Shown: positions 8,912 through 19,276 of the stretch, in pieces | Numbering within the stretch: position 1 is the stretch's first letter | Layout: each line of letters starts with the position of its first letter | NCBI GenBank assembly: GCA_019359075.1 | Contig: JAHHIB010000022.1 | Coordinates: 16,546 to 80,545, forward strand | Direction of reading: 5' to 3' | Origin: Kalymmatonema hyalinum WJT4-NPBG1 | Lineage (GTDB): Bacteria > Cyanobacteriota > Cyanobacteriia > Cyanobacteriales > Nostocaceae | DNA length: 64,000 nt | Program-made: the position numbers and the translations under genes | Notes under the pieces: model-generated | Told to the model about the DNA's origin: nothing | What the model saw: the letters and a program-made list of their open reading frames with translations, nothing else | The model's database searches: none

Positions 8912-11900
8912 TCATAAATCATTTAGGATTGCTATAGAATGAGTTGACACAGTTTGGGCGATCGCCTCAATCAAGACTTCTGGATCAATTGGTTTGGGAA
9001 TATGTAACTGAAATCCAGCGGCAAGTGCCTGCTGCTGATCGATTTCTCCTGCATAAGCAGTCAGAGCAATAGCTCTTATCTGACTATTTCTCTCGCTTTG
9101 CATTGCCCGAATTTGTCGCATGAGCATATAGCCGTCCATGTCGGGCATCCCAATGTCGCTTACTAGGACATCAAACTTGGTCTGTGATATGACTTGGAGT
9201 GCTTCCATCGCAGAAACCGCGGTTATGACGCTCCCTCCAGCCTGCTCCAAAATGAAGGCAATTAACTCTCTTGTGTCCACCTCATCATCGACAACAAGAA
9301 TTCTCATTCCATTGAGGGGTAATTTGTCAAGCGTGGTATATGAAGATTTATATTCGTTTTTTATACTTTTTTCCGGCTTTAAAAGCGGTAAGCTGACAGT
9401 GAAAGTTGCTCCTTGCCCAACACCAGCACTTTCCGCGCGAACAGTACCACCATGCAGCTCGACTAAGTGACGGACGATCGCCAGCCCTAACCCGAGTCCA
9501 CCAAACTTGCGTGTTGTCGCGCCATCTTCCTGGCGGAAATACTCAAACACGTGTGGTAAAAAATCAGGATCAATCCCTTTGCCTGTATCGCTAACAGTAA
9601 TTTGAGCGAGTGAGCCAACGCGCTGCAGCAGAATTTCGACCCGTCCGCCTGAAAGTGTGAATTTGACGGCGTTGGTGAGCAGATTCCAAATCACTTGCTG
9701 TAACCGAGCAGAATCACCTAAAACCTGCCCGATATTTGGATCAAGCACTGTCTGAATTTGAATTGACTTGGCTTGCGCTGCCAACTGCACTGTTTCAATA
9801 GCTGCCGAAATCGTTGATGCCAAATTAACAGGATCCATATTGAAGCTGAGTTTGCCACGCAGAATGCGAGAGACATCTAACAAATCTTCAATCAGTTGCG
9901 CTTGAAGTTTGGCATTGCGTTCAATTGTTTGTAGCGCCTGAGTCGTTTTTGTAGCATCTAACTTGCCGGTGAGGAGCAACTTAGACCAACCGAGGATAGG
10001 ATTGAGGGGCGATCGCAACTCGTGAGACAGCACCGCTAAAAATTCATCTTTTATACGGTTAGCGGTTTCAGCTTCGGCACGGGCGACTTGCTCTTGCTCT
10101 AGTAGCCGCTGGCGCTGTTGGTCGAGTTGTTTTTGATTTTCTATATCTGTTGCTGTACCAAACCACTTAATCACCTGACCCTGCTCATTTTTCAGCGGTA
10201 CGGCTTGATGCAAATGCCAGCGATATTCTCCATCTGCTCCTCGCATCCGACCTTCTGCTCGATAGCTGGTACCCGCTTGTTGAGCTGCTGCCCAATTCTG
10301 CCTGAGAGTGGGTATATCATCAGGATGGACGATGGCTTGCCAGCCCGCGGCTTGAGCTTGGGTAAGGGTTAATCCAGTAAAATCTGACCAACGTTGATTG
10401 ACATCAATAAGCATTCCATCTGTGTTGGCAGTCCACACCAGTTGCGGAATCGATTCTGCTAAATACCGATAGCGTTCTTCACTTTGCCGCAGGGTTGCTT
10501 CGGTTTGTTTGCGATCACTGATGTCGAGTGCGGTTCCAGTGAACCCAATCGGTCGTCGGGCTATCCCCTCTCCCTCGAATTGCGCCTGCCCGTTGGCTGA
10601 CACCCACCGCTCGGTTCCATCGGAGCACCTGATACGATAATCAATCTCGTAAGTGCCCGACAATTTGGGGTCAAGCGCACTGCTAACAGCACTCGCTACG
10701 CGTGTCCGGTCGTCAGGGTGTATCCGCTCCATCACTTTAGGAAGGGGAATCTTGAATGCATCATCCGGCTCACCCCAAATCTCGCGCATCCGCTTGTCGA
10801 TCTCAACGAGATTTGTGTCGGGGTCGTAACGCCAAGTCCCAAGCCGACCTACCTTAATGGCGAGCTGCGCGCGCTCCTCGCTCTCCCGCAACGCTGACTC
10901 TGCCTGCTGTTGTTCAGTAATGTCCTGAAAAATCAGCACGATCGCATTGACGCTGCCAGATTCATCGTAAAGGGGAGCCGCCGAAATGCTGAGGATTACC
11001 GTTGAACCATCACGCTTACAGCGATAGGTTTCCACGCCAGCAAAAATTTCTCCCTTTGCCACCGCAGCTCTAACCTGACGGCATTCTTCCCGTTTCTCTT
11101 CTGGAACAATCGGAATGGGTTGACCCAAGACCTCGGTTTCACTCCAACCAAATAGCCGCTCTGTCGCCGGATTCCAAAGCTGTACGGTCATGTCGGGTTT
11201 AATGACAACTATAGGCAGTGGGGAGGCTTTAATGAGGGTGCTTAGGGTTTGTAAGCTTTTTTGGAGTTCTTGTTGCGCTTGTTTGCGCTCGCTAATGTCG
11301 GCAATGACACCAATAGCACGGATTGGCTGTCCGGCTTCGTCACGGATGATATCACCTCTGGAGATGACCCAGTGCAGTGAGCCATCCGACCAAACGATAC
11401 GGTACTCTACATCGTATTCACCCTCACTAGCCACCGCTTTTTGAAAGACCTGTTCCACTTGATCGCGATCCTCTGGATATAAGCACTCGCGCCACTCCTC
11501 TCGGTTCTCAGGAGTGCTCGACAGTCCAAAAATTTGATTGAGCGCTTCATCGAACTGCACTGCTCCTGTGCAGAGGTCTACCTGCCAAGTGCCCATTTTT
11601 GCGGCTCGAAGGGCTAGCCTCAGTCGTGCTTCCCGTTCGCGCAATGCAATTTCTGCCTGTTTGCGATCAGTGATATCCCGGAAGAAAATGTCCAGACCAT
11701 CCTCGTGAGGATAGGCGTGAATCTCAAGCCACATATCGTATGTGGGTGGTTGGTAATAGTGATGCTCAAAGTGGACGGGAATCTGTTGTGCCATCGCCCG
11801 CCGATACTGGCGCTCTACGTTCGTCCCTACCGACACAGACCACTCCTCCCAGTGGGTCTTTCCAATGACTTCTGTCCGAGGTTTGCCGTTAAGTCGCTCG

Positions 11901-12394
11901 GCTTCTGCATTCTGGTAAATGATCCGCCAGTCACGGTCGAGAGCAACAAACGCATCACTTGTGCTTTCTAAAGTACGTGTTACCTGCCGATTGGCTTGCC
12001 GCACTGCCCGCAAGCTTGCCTTGGTTTTCCGGTTGGCAACCTGCAACTGTGTGCAGAGTAATGCGATTAAAAATGATACCAGTGAAAACGCAATCAATTG
12101 CACCAAGCGATTCGCACTAGTGATGGCAAATGAGTGGATCGGCTCAATAAGGAAGTAGAGGCTGTAGCCAACTCCCAGAGCGATCGCCAGCAATCCCGGT
12201 CCCATTCCGCCATACCAAGCACTGACTGCAACAGCCGCGAAAAACAGCGGAAATGTCACCGGATTTAGCAGCGGCAGAAGCAGTTGCGTTAACAGGAGGG
12301 CGACTGTCGCTGCCAGAATCGCAACCCCATAGGATAGCAACCGAGAGCGGATAAAGATTTCCTTGTCTACAGTCCCCGTCCTCTCATGAATCAT
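8912..12394 (-). CDS. Hybrid sensor histidine kinase/response regulator (DUF4118-like membrane domain, multiple PAS, HisKA, HATPase, REC)
   Basis: Four TM-like segments near the N-terminus, repeated PAS/PAC, LAVLSHELRSPLNPILG H-box, C-terminal ILVVDDEVDTREL...VSDIGMPDMDG REC; ATG at 12394 gives a 4-bp ATGA overlap with the upstream kinase. Confidence 0.93.
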   Translation of the reverse strand: MIHERTGTVDKEIFIRSRLLSYGVAILAATVALLLTQLLLPLLNPVTFPLFFAAVAVSAWYGGMGPGLLAIALGVGYSLYFLIEPIHSFAITSANRLVQLIAFSLVSFLIALLCTQLQVANRKTKASLRAVRQANRQVTRTLESTSDAFVALDRDWRIIYQNAEAERLNGKPRTEVIGKTHWEEWSVSVGTNVERQYRRAMAQQIPVHFEHHYYQPPTYDMWLEIHAYPHEDGLDIFFRDITDRKQAEIALREREARLRLALRAAKMGTWQVDLCTGAVQFDEALNQIFGLSSTPENREEWRECLYPEDRDQVEQVFQKAVASEGEYDVEYRIVWSDGSLHWVISRGDIIRDEAGQPIRAIGVIADISERKQAQQELQKSLQTLSTLIKASPLPIVVIKPDMTVQLWNPATERLFGWSETEVLGQPIPIVPEEKREECRQVRAAVAKGEIFAGVETYRCKRDGSTVILSISAAPLYDESGSVNAIVLIFQDITEQQQAESALRESEERAQLAIKVGRLGTWRYDPDTNLVEIDKRMREIWGEPDDAFKIPLPKVMERIHPDDRTRVASAVSSALDPKLSGTYEIDYRIRCSDGTERWVSANGQAQFEGEGIARRPIGFTGTALDISDRKQTEATLRQSEERYRYLAESIPQLVWTANTDGMLIDVNQRWSDFTGLTLTQAQAAGWQAIVHPDDIPTLRQNWAAAQQAGTSYRAEGRMRGADGEYRWHLHQAVPLKNEQGQVIKWFGTATDIENQKQLDQQRQRLLEQEQVARAEAETANRIKDEFLAVLSHELRSPLNPILGWSKLLLTGKLDATKTTQALQTIERNAKLQAQLIEDLLDVSRILRGKLSFNMDPVNLASTISAAIETVQLAAQAKSIQIQTVLDPNIGQVLGDSARLQQVIWNLLTNAVKFTLSGGRVEILLQRVGSLAQITVSDTGKGIDPDFLPHVFEYFRQEDGATTRKFGGLGLGLAIVRHLVELHGGTVRAESAGVGQGATFTVSLPLLKPEKSIKNEYKSSYTTLDKLPLNGMRILVVDDEVDTRELIAFILEQAGGSVITAVSAMEALQVISQTKFDVLVSDIGMPDMDGYMLMRQIRAMQSERNSQIRAIALTAYAGEIDQQQALAAGFQLHIPKPIDPEVLIEAIAQTVSTHSIAILNDL

Positions 12395-15300
12395 TTGCAC
12401 TCATCCGACAGTATAGTAGAATGAGTTGACACAATTTGGGCGATCGCCTCAATTAAGACTTCTGGATCAATTGGTTTGGGAATATGTAACTGAAATCCAG
12501 CGGTGATCGCCTGCTGCTGATTGATTTCTCCTGCATAAGCAGTCAGAGCGATCGCTGGAATTGCCCCCCCTTGTTCTGGTGGCATACCTCTTAAGAAGCG
12601 CAACAATGTATAGCCGTCCATTTCAGGCATTGCAATATCTGCTAACAAAATATCGAACTGGGTTTGCTTGAGTCTTTGCAGCGCTTCGGTTGCAGAAGAC
12701 ACAGAGATAACACTAGCACCAGCTTGCTCTAAAACGAAAGTGATTAATTCCAAATTGTCTGCATCATCATCAACAGCTAAGATTTGAATTCCTTGCAAAG
12801 TGAGTGCGTCTTGCATAAATGCCTCTTCCCCAATTGCTAAAGTTGGTGTCGGTATAAGGGGAAGCCTAACTGTAAAGGTAGCACCCTGTCCTTCCCCTGG
12901 ACTTTCAGCTTGGATGGTTCCCCCATGTAGCTCAACAATGTGGCGTGCGATCGCCAGCCCCAACCCCAAACCGCCAAAAGTGCGAGTGATACTGCTATCT
13001 GCTTGACGGAAGTAATCGAAGACATAGGGCAAAAAATCAGGATTGATGCCTTTGCCTGTATCACTAACAACAATCTGTGCTTGCTTCTCAACCTGCTTGA
13101 GATGGATTTCCACACGCCCACCATTAGGAGTAAATTTAATAGCGTTAGAAAGCAAATTCCAAATGACTTGCTGTAAACGAGTTGCATCGCCTAAAACATT
13201 ACCCACATCCGATTCAAAATGAGTTTGAATTTGAATCGCTTTAGCTTGGGCTGCCAAATCTACTGTTTTGAGCGCTGCTTCAATTGTTGATTCTAAATTA
13301 ACAGGACAAGTATTTAAACTAAGCTTGCCTTGCAAAATCCGAGAAATATTGAGTAAATCTTCAATCAGTTGGACTTGTAGCTTGGCATTACGCTCAATGG
13401 TTTCTAGAGCAGCTGCTGTCTTGCTAGCATTGAGTTTGCCTTCTCGCAACAATTTCGTCCAACCTAAAATTGGGTTCATAGGTGTTCTCAGTTCATGTGA
13501 GAGAACAGCAAGAAATTCATCTTTTGTGCGGTTAGCTGCTGCACTACGCGCCGCTTCGCGAACGGCTGCGGCTAGTGCCTGTTGCTCGGCTTCATATAAT
13601 TGAGCACGGACTATAGCTTGAGCGCACTGTTGAGCTAAGGCAAGGATAAACGCCCGGTCATCGTCGCTTAAAGGTGAGAATTGAGTAAAGTTGAGAGATA
13701 TTCCTCCAACTGCTCGACCCTCTACCATCAGAGGTAACGAAATCCAACTAGCGTAATTACACTGGGCGTAGTATTCTGCCAAGTGAGGATAACGAGCCAC
13801 TCGTGCTTCGGTCGATTCTTCCCAAATCGGTTCTCCAGTTCTTACTGCTTCAGCCAGTGGTACTTGTGTTGTGATTGGAAAGCAACGCCATTCTCCTATA
13901 TCTTGTGGATACCCAACAGAATAGACGATTTCAAGCTCCGTACCATTTTTATTCAGAATTGCCATCATAGCGGAGCAAGCATTCAAAACGGCAGTGCTTT
14001 GCTCAACAATCACTTTAGCAACTTGAGGGGGAGTCAGCGATTCAGAGAGTGCTGCTGTGACCGACAAAAGACGTGCATTACGGTCAGCAGTTTGCTCTGC
14101 TTGCTGGCGTGAGAGTTGAGCTTGTTGATAGAGTTGAGCATTGGCGATCGCCATAGCCGCCCGGTCTGCCAAATTTTGAAATAAAGTTTGGTCATTGGTA
14201 TTGTGAGGTTCTCCAGGATGATTGCGAGTCAGGCTCAACACTCCAATCGCTTGTCCTCGTACCTTAAGTGGCACAAGCAAGGTGCTGTAAACTTTAAAGC
14301 GCTCCAAGTAGCGCTGATACTCTGGTTTGATAACGGCACGTAACTCCTCCTGTGATGTCACTGGCATCAACAGGGCTTCTCCTGTTTGCATCACTTGCCC
14401 CCCAATTCCCTCATCAACACGGCGAGGGTAACTGCTTAACAGTTCATTCACAAACTGTCTTACCTGTGGATCAACATGGTAAACAGAGACAGGCTCAAGC
14501 CACTGCCCATCAAGAGACAGCAGACTCAATACACAAACATCACCTGTATATTCACTAACAAGTCGGGTGATAGTGTTCAAAACCGTTTGCAAATCTAAAC
14601 TCGCCGCTGCAAACGTTTGCGATGCTTGAGCGAGAAAACGCTCTTGTTGCTCAACTCGCTTCAACTCAGTAACATCACGGGCATAACCGATGATAGATTC
14701 GACCGTCCCATCGGCTGCAAACTCGGGTACAAAACGCGATTGATACCAACGGGTACCATTAAGCGCTTCAAAGTTAAACTCTATCGAACGGCTTTGCCCA
14801 GTTGTAAATATCTGTTGCCAGTTTTCATGCCAGAGTCTGCAACTCTCTGGTGGCATACCTAAGTCAATATTGGTTTTGCCAATGAATTCTTCTGCTGGAA
14901 TACCAGTCACCTGTTCGATAGCAGGACTGACATAAATATGGCGAAATTCTGAATCGATTCGACTGATGATATCTGGGGAATTTTCAGCTAAAGTCTTGAA
15001 CCTTTGTTCTCGACGACGGAGTTCCGCTTCCATCTGTTTGCGATCGCTCACATCCTGCACAACTCCCAGCATACTCAGGACATCTCCTGAAACACTATAC
15101 TGAGCACGTCCTTTTGCTGCAACCCATCGTTCGGCTCCATTGGCATGAATCACCCGGTATTCAATGTCATAATCACGCTCGTGGCGGATTGCTTGCTCAA
15201 CCGCTAGACGAGCCTGCTCTCGATCTTCGTGATGAAGTAGATCGCGCATATGCGTCCAAGTCATATAAGGACCAGACGGAATGCCAAAAATTTCGGCTGC

Positions 15301-17787
15301 TCGTTGAGAAAATGTGACAATATCTGTTGCTGCATCCCAACTCCAATCTCCCATTTTCGCAGCTGCCAAAGCCAGACTTAATCGTTGAGCATTTGCTGCC
15401 AGCGCTTGTTCTGTTTGTTTGCGGGCGCTTATATCAATCGATACCCCTACCATCCGTACAGGACCATCAGCATCTTTGTATACTCGTCCCTGGCTGCGGA
15501 GCCATGTTGTTGTTCCATCCGGACCAATAACGCGGTATTCCTGAGCGTAGTCTTCTTCTCCAGCCAGTGCCCGCTCATAGGCTTCGATGACACTTTGCCG
15601 CTCTTCAGAGTGGACGACAGCAAAAAAGTCTTCTCCCGTTCCTTCTTGAATTCCCCAAACCTCAAGGGCATTCGGAGAACACAGAACATGATTTGCCCTC
15701 AAATCCATATCCCAAGCGATCGTGCCTGTTCCGGATAAGGCAAGCTGTAGCCGTTCCTCGGTTTGTCGCAGGTTCTCCTCAATTTGCTTCAACTTAGTGA
15801 CATCTTGAAACATTCCAATGCAAACGGCTGAATGTCCGTACATAGGTGGTAACGTTTCTCCCCAGCACAGAGTTGAGCGAATACCACCAGGTGTATGCCA
15901 GTTCATCTCATAGTTTTCTAATCTTTCTCCTCTTGCTAGGAGAACCGCAGGCATTCGCTCAGTCGGAATGCGCTGACCTGCTGCATCTGTGCAGTAGTAT
16001 GCGTCCGGGTATTCTTCAAGGGATTTGTTTTTGGGTAAGTCACCACCTGCCAGTTCATTGGCAATTCGATTGGCAAAAGTTACCTTTGCTGTTCCCGGTT
16101 CGATGAACACCATAGGCGTCGGCATTAAATCAAGCACCGCTTCCAACCATTTCTGCTGGTTCTCTAATGCCTCGGCTTGTTGCCGCAGAGCTTCTTCTGC
16201 TTGTTTACGGGCGCTAATATCATGTGAGATGCCAATCACTTGCTGGGGTAACCCATCATGTGTACGGGTGAAAATAAGATCCCGACTCCAAAGCCAACGC
16301 CATTCTCCATTGGCATGCTGCATCCGATACTCTCGTTCAATAATTTCACCGTCATGAGCTTGATGAAAGCGTTGTATATGAGTTCCAAGCGTGGCAAGAT
16401 CCTCAGGATGCATGAGTTGGGAAAACAGTTGGCTTCCCATTGCCTGAATTTGTTCTAAGGTATAACCCAGGACTTCGCCAATCTGACGATTCGCATAGAC
16501 ATTGCGCTGCTCGATTAAATCATAGATGTACAACACACCGGGCGTAGCATCGGCAACCTGTTCGATGAATCGCTGGCTTTGGTGAAGTTGCAACTCTACC
16601 TGTTTGCGGGAGCCAATATCTTGAAACACCATCACGCAAGTTGGTGGTAGCTCGTGCATTGCGGGTAAAGTATCTGCATAAACCAGCAGCGAGTAAACAC
16701 CTGTTGGAGTATGCCAATTCAACTCTGCCCCATGAATTTTTTCGCCTCGTGCCACCCGGACTGCGGGAAGTTGGTCGGGCGGAATAAGTTGCCCTGTAGC
16801 ATCGGTGCAGGAAAATTCTGCATCATAGACTCCAGCAGGGCGATTATCAGGAATTTTACCTCCTGCCATCTCATTTGCCGCCTGATTGGAGAAGGTGAAG
16901 CGAGCCGTTTGGGGTTCAATAAATACCAGTGGAATGGGCAGCAGATTGAGTACCGCCTCCAGCCATTGGCGTTGACTAGCTTGAGCTTGTGCGTTTTGCT
17001 GGAGTAGTTGTTCCAATTTCTTGCGCTCAGTAATGTCCCGAACAAACAGAGAAAGTCCTTCAGCAGACGGGTAGGCATGAACTTCCCCCCAGGTGTCCAA
17101 AGGAGCGTAATAATCCTCGAAGACAAGAGCAGTTTGTTCATCTACCGCTTTGTGCAGCATGCGTTCAATGTTGGTGCCGCATAAAAGAGGAAACACATCC
17201 CAGACGCGCTGACCAATGAGTTCGTTTCTGCTCTTCTTTAGTAACCGTACGGCTGCCTCATTAACGTAGGTGTAGCGCCAGTCGCGATCGTAGGCAATGA
17301 AACCATCGGTGATACTTTCGAGAATGTGAATAACTTCGCGATCGCCCCCTGGGCAGTTCGCTGTGGGAGCATCGCCTTGTTGCGCTGCTTGGGCTGGCTG
17401 AAGTGGAGTGAAATCAAGCTGGCGCGACTGCAAAGCTTCAATGGTTCGTTGCAGTTCAACAATTTGCACTTGCAGTTGTGCATTGGCTTGAGACAGTTCG
17501 GACGTTCGTTCTGCCACAAGTCCTTCTAAGTCGTGATCAGCTCTTTGTTGCGTTTCCTCTGCTTGATGACAAGCGTCCAGCTTGCCGTTGCTACTAAGAT
17601 TGTTGAAAGACAAATCAGATTGCAAGGTACGAGCATAGCGTTCCACCAACTCAGAACGGGAAATACCACGTTCACGCGCCTCCTGCTTTAGAATCTGCCA
17701 AGCTGTCTTAGTTAGCGATAAGTTGACTGCCTGCTTCGATTCTTTTTCCCAACTATAGATAAATTTTCCCGTTCTGTCACGCTTCAT
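12391..17787 (-). CDS. Large hybrid sensor histidine kinase (RHH-like N-terminus, multiple PAS, GAF domains, HisKA, HATPase, REC)
   Basis: Repeated PAS/PAC motifs, GAF-like blocks, LAVLSHELRTPMNPILG H-box, REC ILAVDDDADNLELI...LADIAMPEMDGY. Confidence 0.93.
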   Translation of the reverse strand: MKRDRTGKFIYSWEKESKQAVNLSLTKTAWQILKQEARERGISRSELVERYARTLQSDLSFNNLSSNGKLDACHQAEETQQRADHDLEGLVAERTSELSQANAQLQVQIVELQRTIEALQSRQLDFTPLQPAQAAQQGDAPTANCPGGDREVIHILESITDGFIAYDRDWRYTYVNEAAVRLLKKSRNELIGQRVWDVFPLLCGTNIERMLHKAVDEQTALVFEDYYAPLDTWGEVHAYPSAEGLSLFVRDITERKKLEQLLQQNAQAQASQRQWLEAVLNLLPIPLVFIEPQTARFTFSNQAANEMAGGKIPDNRPAGVYDAEFSCTDATGQLIPPDQLPAVRVARGEKIHGAELNWHTPTGVYSLLVYADTLPAMHELPPTCVMVFQDIGSRKQVELQLHQSQRFIEQVADATPGVLYIYDLIEQRNVYANRQIGEVLGYTLEQIQAMGSQLFSQLMHPEDLATLGTHIQRFHQAHDGEIIEREYRMQHANGEWRWLWSRDLIFTRTHDGLPQQVIGISHDISARKQAEEALRQQAEALENQQKWLEAVLDLMPTPMVFIEPGTAKVTFANRIANELAGGDLPKNKSLEEYPDAYYCTDAAGQRIPTERMPAVLLARGERLENYEMNWHTPGGIRSTLCWGETLPPMYGHSAVCIGMFQDVTKLKQIEENLRQTEERLQLALSGTGTIAWDMDLRANHVLCSPNALEVWGIQEGTGEDFFAVVHSEERQSVIEAYERALAGEEDYAQEYRVIGPDGTTTWLRSQGRVYKDADGPVRMVGVSIDISARKQTEQALAANAQRLSLALAAAKMGDWSWDAATDIVTFSQRAAEIFGIPSGPYMTWTHMRDLLHHEDREQARLAVEQAIRHERDYDIEYRVIHANGAERWVAAKGRAQYSVSGDVLSMLGVVQDVSDRKQMEAELRRREQRFKTLAENSPDIISRIDSEFRHIYVSPAIEQVTGIPAEEFIGKTNIDLGMPPESCRLWHENWQQIFTTGQSRSIEFNFEALNGTRWYQSRFVPEFAADGTVESIIGYARDVTELKRVEQQERFLAQASQTFAAASLDLQTVLNTITRLVSEYTGDVCVLSLLSLDGQWLEPVSVYHVDPQVRQFVNELLSSYPRRVDEGIGGQVMQTGEALLMPVTSQEELRAVIKPEYQRYLERFKVYSTLLVPLKVRGQAIGVLSLTRNHPGEPHNTNDQTLFQNLADRAAMAIANAQLYQQAQLSRQQAEQTADRNARLLSVTAALSESLTPPQVAKVIVEQSTAVLNACSAMMAILNKNGTELEIVYSVGYPQDIGEWRCFPITTQVPLAEAVRTGEPIWEESTEARVARYPHLAEYYAQCNYASWISLPLMVEGRAVGGISLNFTQFSPLSDDDRAFILALAQQCAQAIVRAQLYEAEQQALAAAVREAARSAAANRTKDEFLAVLSHELRTPMNPILGWTKLLREGKLNASKTAAALETIERNAKLQVQLIEDLLNISRILQGKLSLNTCPVNLESTIEAALKTVDLAAQAKAIQIQTHFESDVGNVLGDATRLQQVIWNLLSNAIKFTPNGGRVEIHLKQVEKQAQIVVSDTGKGINPDFLPYVFDYFRQADSSITRTFGGLGLGLAIARHIVELHGGTIQAESPGEGQGATFTVRLPLIPTPTLAIGEEAFMQDALTLQGIQILAVDDDADNLELITFVLEQAGASVISVSSATEALQRLKQTQFDILLADIAMPEMDGYTLLRFLRGMPPEQGGAIPAIALTAYAGEINQQQAITAGFQLHIPKPIDPEVLIEAIAQIVSTHSTILSDECK

Positions 17788-17990
17788 TGAGGTATTATCC
17801 GTATACCTATACGGCTATTGCCAATTTTATCAAATCTAACTACATTTACTTATGATTTACTTATGGGAATCTCTCATAAAAATGATAAAAGCAGCCGACG
17901 AGCGTCCGCCGGCAAACTTTTGCTGAAAATATTGATGAAAGCCTTAAAGCCCTATATTATGCAGAATTACTATGACAAGAGTATCTCTAC

Positions 17991-18335
17991 TTAATTTCGT
18001 GCCAATCTATCTAGGAAATCAATCTTTACTCCCAGGTTGATGATTACGCGTCCATCACGAGTTTTGATTTCCGCATTATTAAGGGCGACGATGTAAGGCT
18101 GATTACCTATCACGCCAATAATTGCTCCCCCGGAAGAACCACCAGTGGTATCACAGTCGTGTAATAACACATTGCTTTCTTCACTCACGATACTACAACC
18201 CTGTTGCACGCTTGCTGTCCATCCGCTTCCTGCGGTAAAAAATCGATAGTTTTCTTTGTTTGTGTTAGGGAAATCACCGGAATAACCAACGAAAAGATTT
18301 AGATCAACCTGGTTTCGTTTTCTGTAACCAACTTA
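17991..18335 (-). pseudogene. Trypsin-like serine peptidase C-terminal remnant
   Basis: Frame reads ...NLFVGYSGDFPNTNKENYRFFTAGSGWTASVQQGCSIVSEESNVLLHDCDTTGGSSGGAII...; in-frame stop just upstream, no catalytic N-terminal half. Confidence 0.65.
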
Positions 18336-18574
18336 AGAGAAATTGTCTTTTTGGACTGGAAGATGATTTTAAAGTTGCTCATGGGTGTTTGTCGGAGCTT
18401 TTATTACATCTATTTCCAAGGTTTGAGGACTTATGCAGTTTTTGTGAAGATATACTGTTACAGCAATTTTCAGTTCATTGAACCACAGATTGTCGTAGAA
18501 GCAAAGGCTAGCCCATTGGTGTCAACTGAACGTTTAACCATTGATTCCACGTTGGTTTTACCCCGCCCCTTAAT

Positions 18575-18599
18575 CCCCTCCCCTTGCTAAGGGGAGGGG
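18575..18599. repeat. REP-like hairpin CCCCTCCCCTT-GCT-AAGGGGAGGGG
   Basis: 11-bp perfect arms. Confidence 0.75.
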
Positions 18600-19045
18600 A
18601 GGTTTTGGCGTCAGACAAAACCGGGGTGGGGTGAAGCGAGATTGTGGGCATTCAGGAGAGTATGCTCTAGCCTATTTACAAGGGTTTTAACTTAAGTTGA
18701 CACGTATGGACAATGCCGTGCTTATACCATATACGTGTATTCTATGCAAGTGAGAATTACTATATTACCTGGGCAAGCTACGCAAACGTCCTAATGCGAT
18801 CGCCAAGCGGGCACTCTATGCGATCGCACTGCGTATCTGCCTAAGCGCACGCTACGCGCTGGCTTGGTCTGCCCGCAAGACTTATAGCGTTTTGAAATGG
18901 CGCAAAGCGATGCCAAGCGATGGGCAAAGCCCCGCCTTCGGCGATCGCAAAACTTCCTAAAGCCGCTACAGTAGGATCTAAATTCCAAGAAGTTGCAATG
19001 GCTTAATTGGATACCGAACTCAGGTTAACCAATTCAATCATGCTT

Positions 19046-19215
19046 CTACACGAAAGTCTTATCGATATAGCACCACTTCCAGTCCTCACCAGGCTCGAAG
19101 GACTTGATAACCGGATGCCCAGTAGCGTGAAAATGCTTAGTAGCGTGTTTATTTTTTGACGAGTCACAGCAGCCAACGTGACCGCAAATGAGGCACTGCG
19201 GAAGTTTCAAGCAAG
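19046..19215 (-). pseudogene. UBP-type zinc finger (zf-UBP) protein remnant
   Basis: Minus strand reads TCLKLPQCLICGHVGCCDSSKNKHATKHFHATGHPVIKSFEPGEDWKWCYIDKTFV*; N-terminal half missing and a stop in frame upstream. Confidence 0.75.
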
Positions 19216-19276
19216 TTGCTCAAACGAAGCGTCAGAAACGCACATCTCAGCCGTAGGCGGATGTGCCTAGTTCATA

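Noticed and set aside
12800-17529. Many small + strand ORFs opposite the large kinases
   Set aside because: Antisense shadows of long, well-supported kinase CDSs.
18791-18988. 65-aa minus ORF in a GCGATCGC-rich region
   Set aside because: HIP1/repeat-derived composition; not a credible protein.
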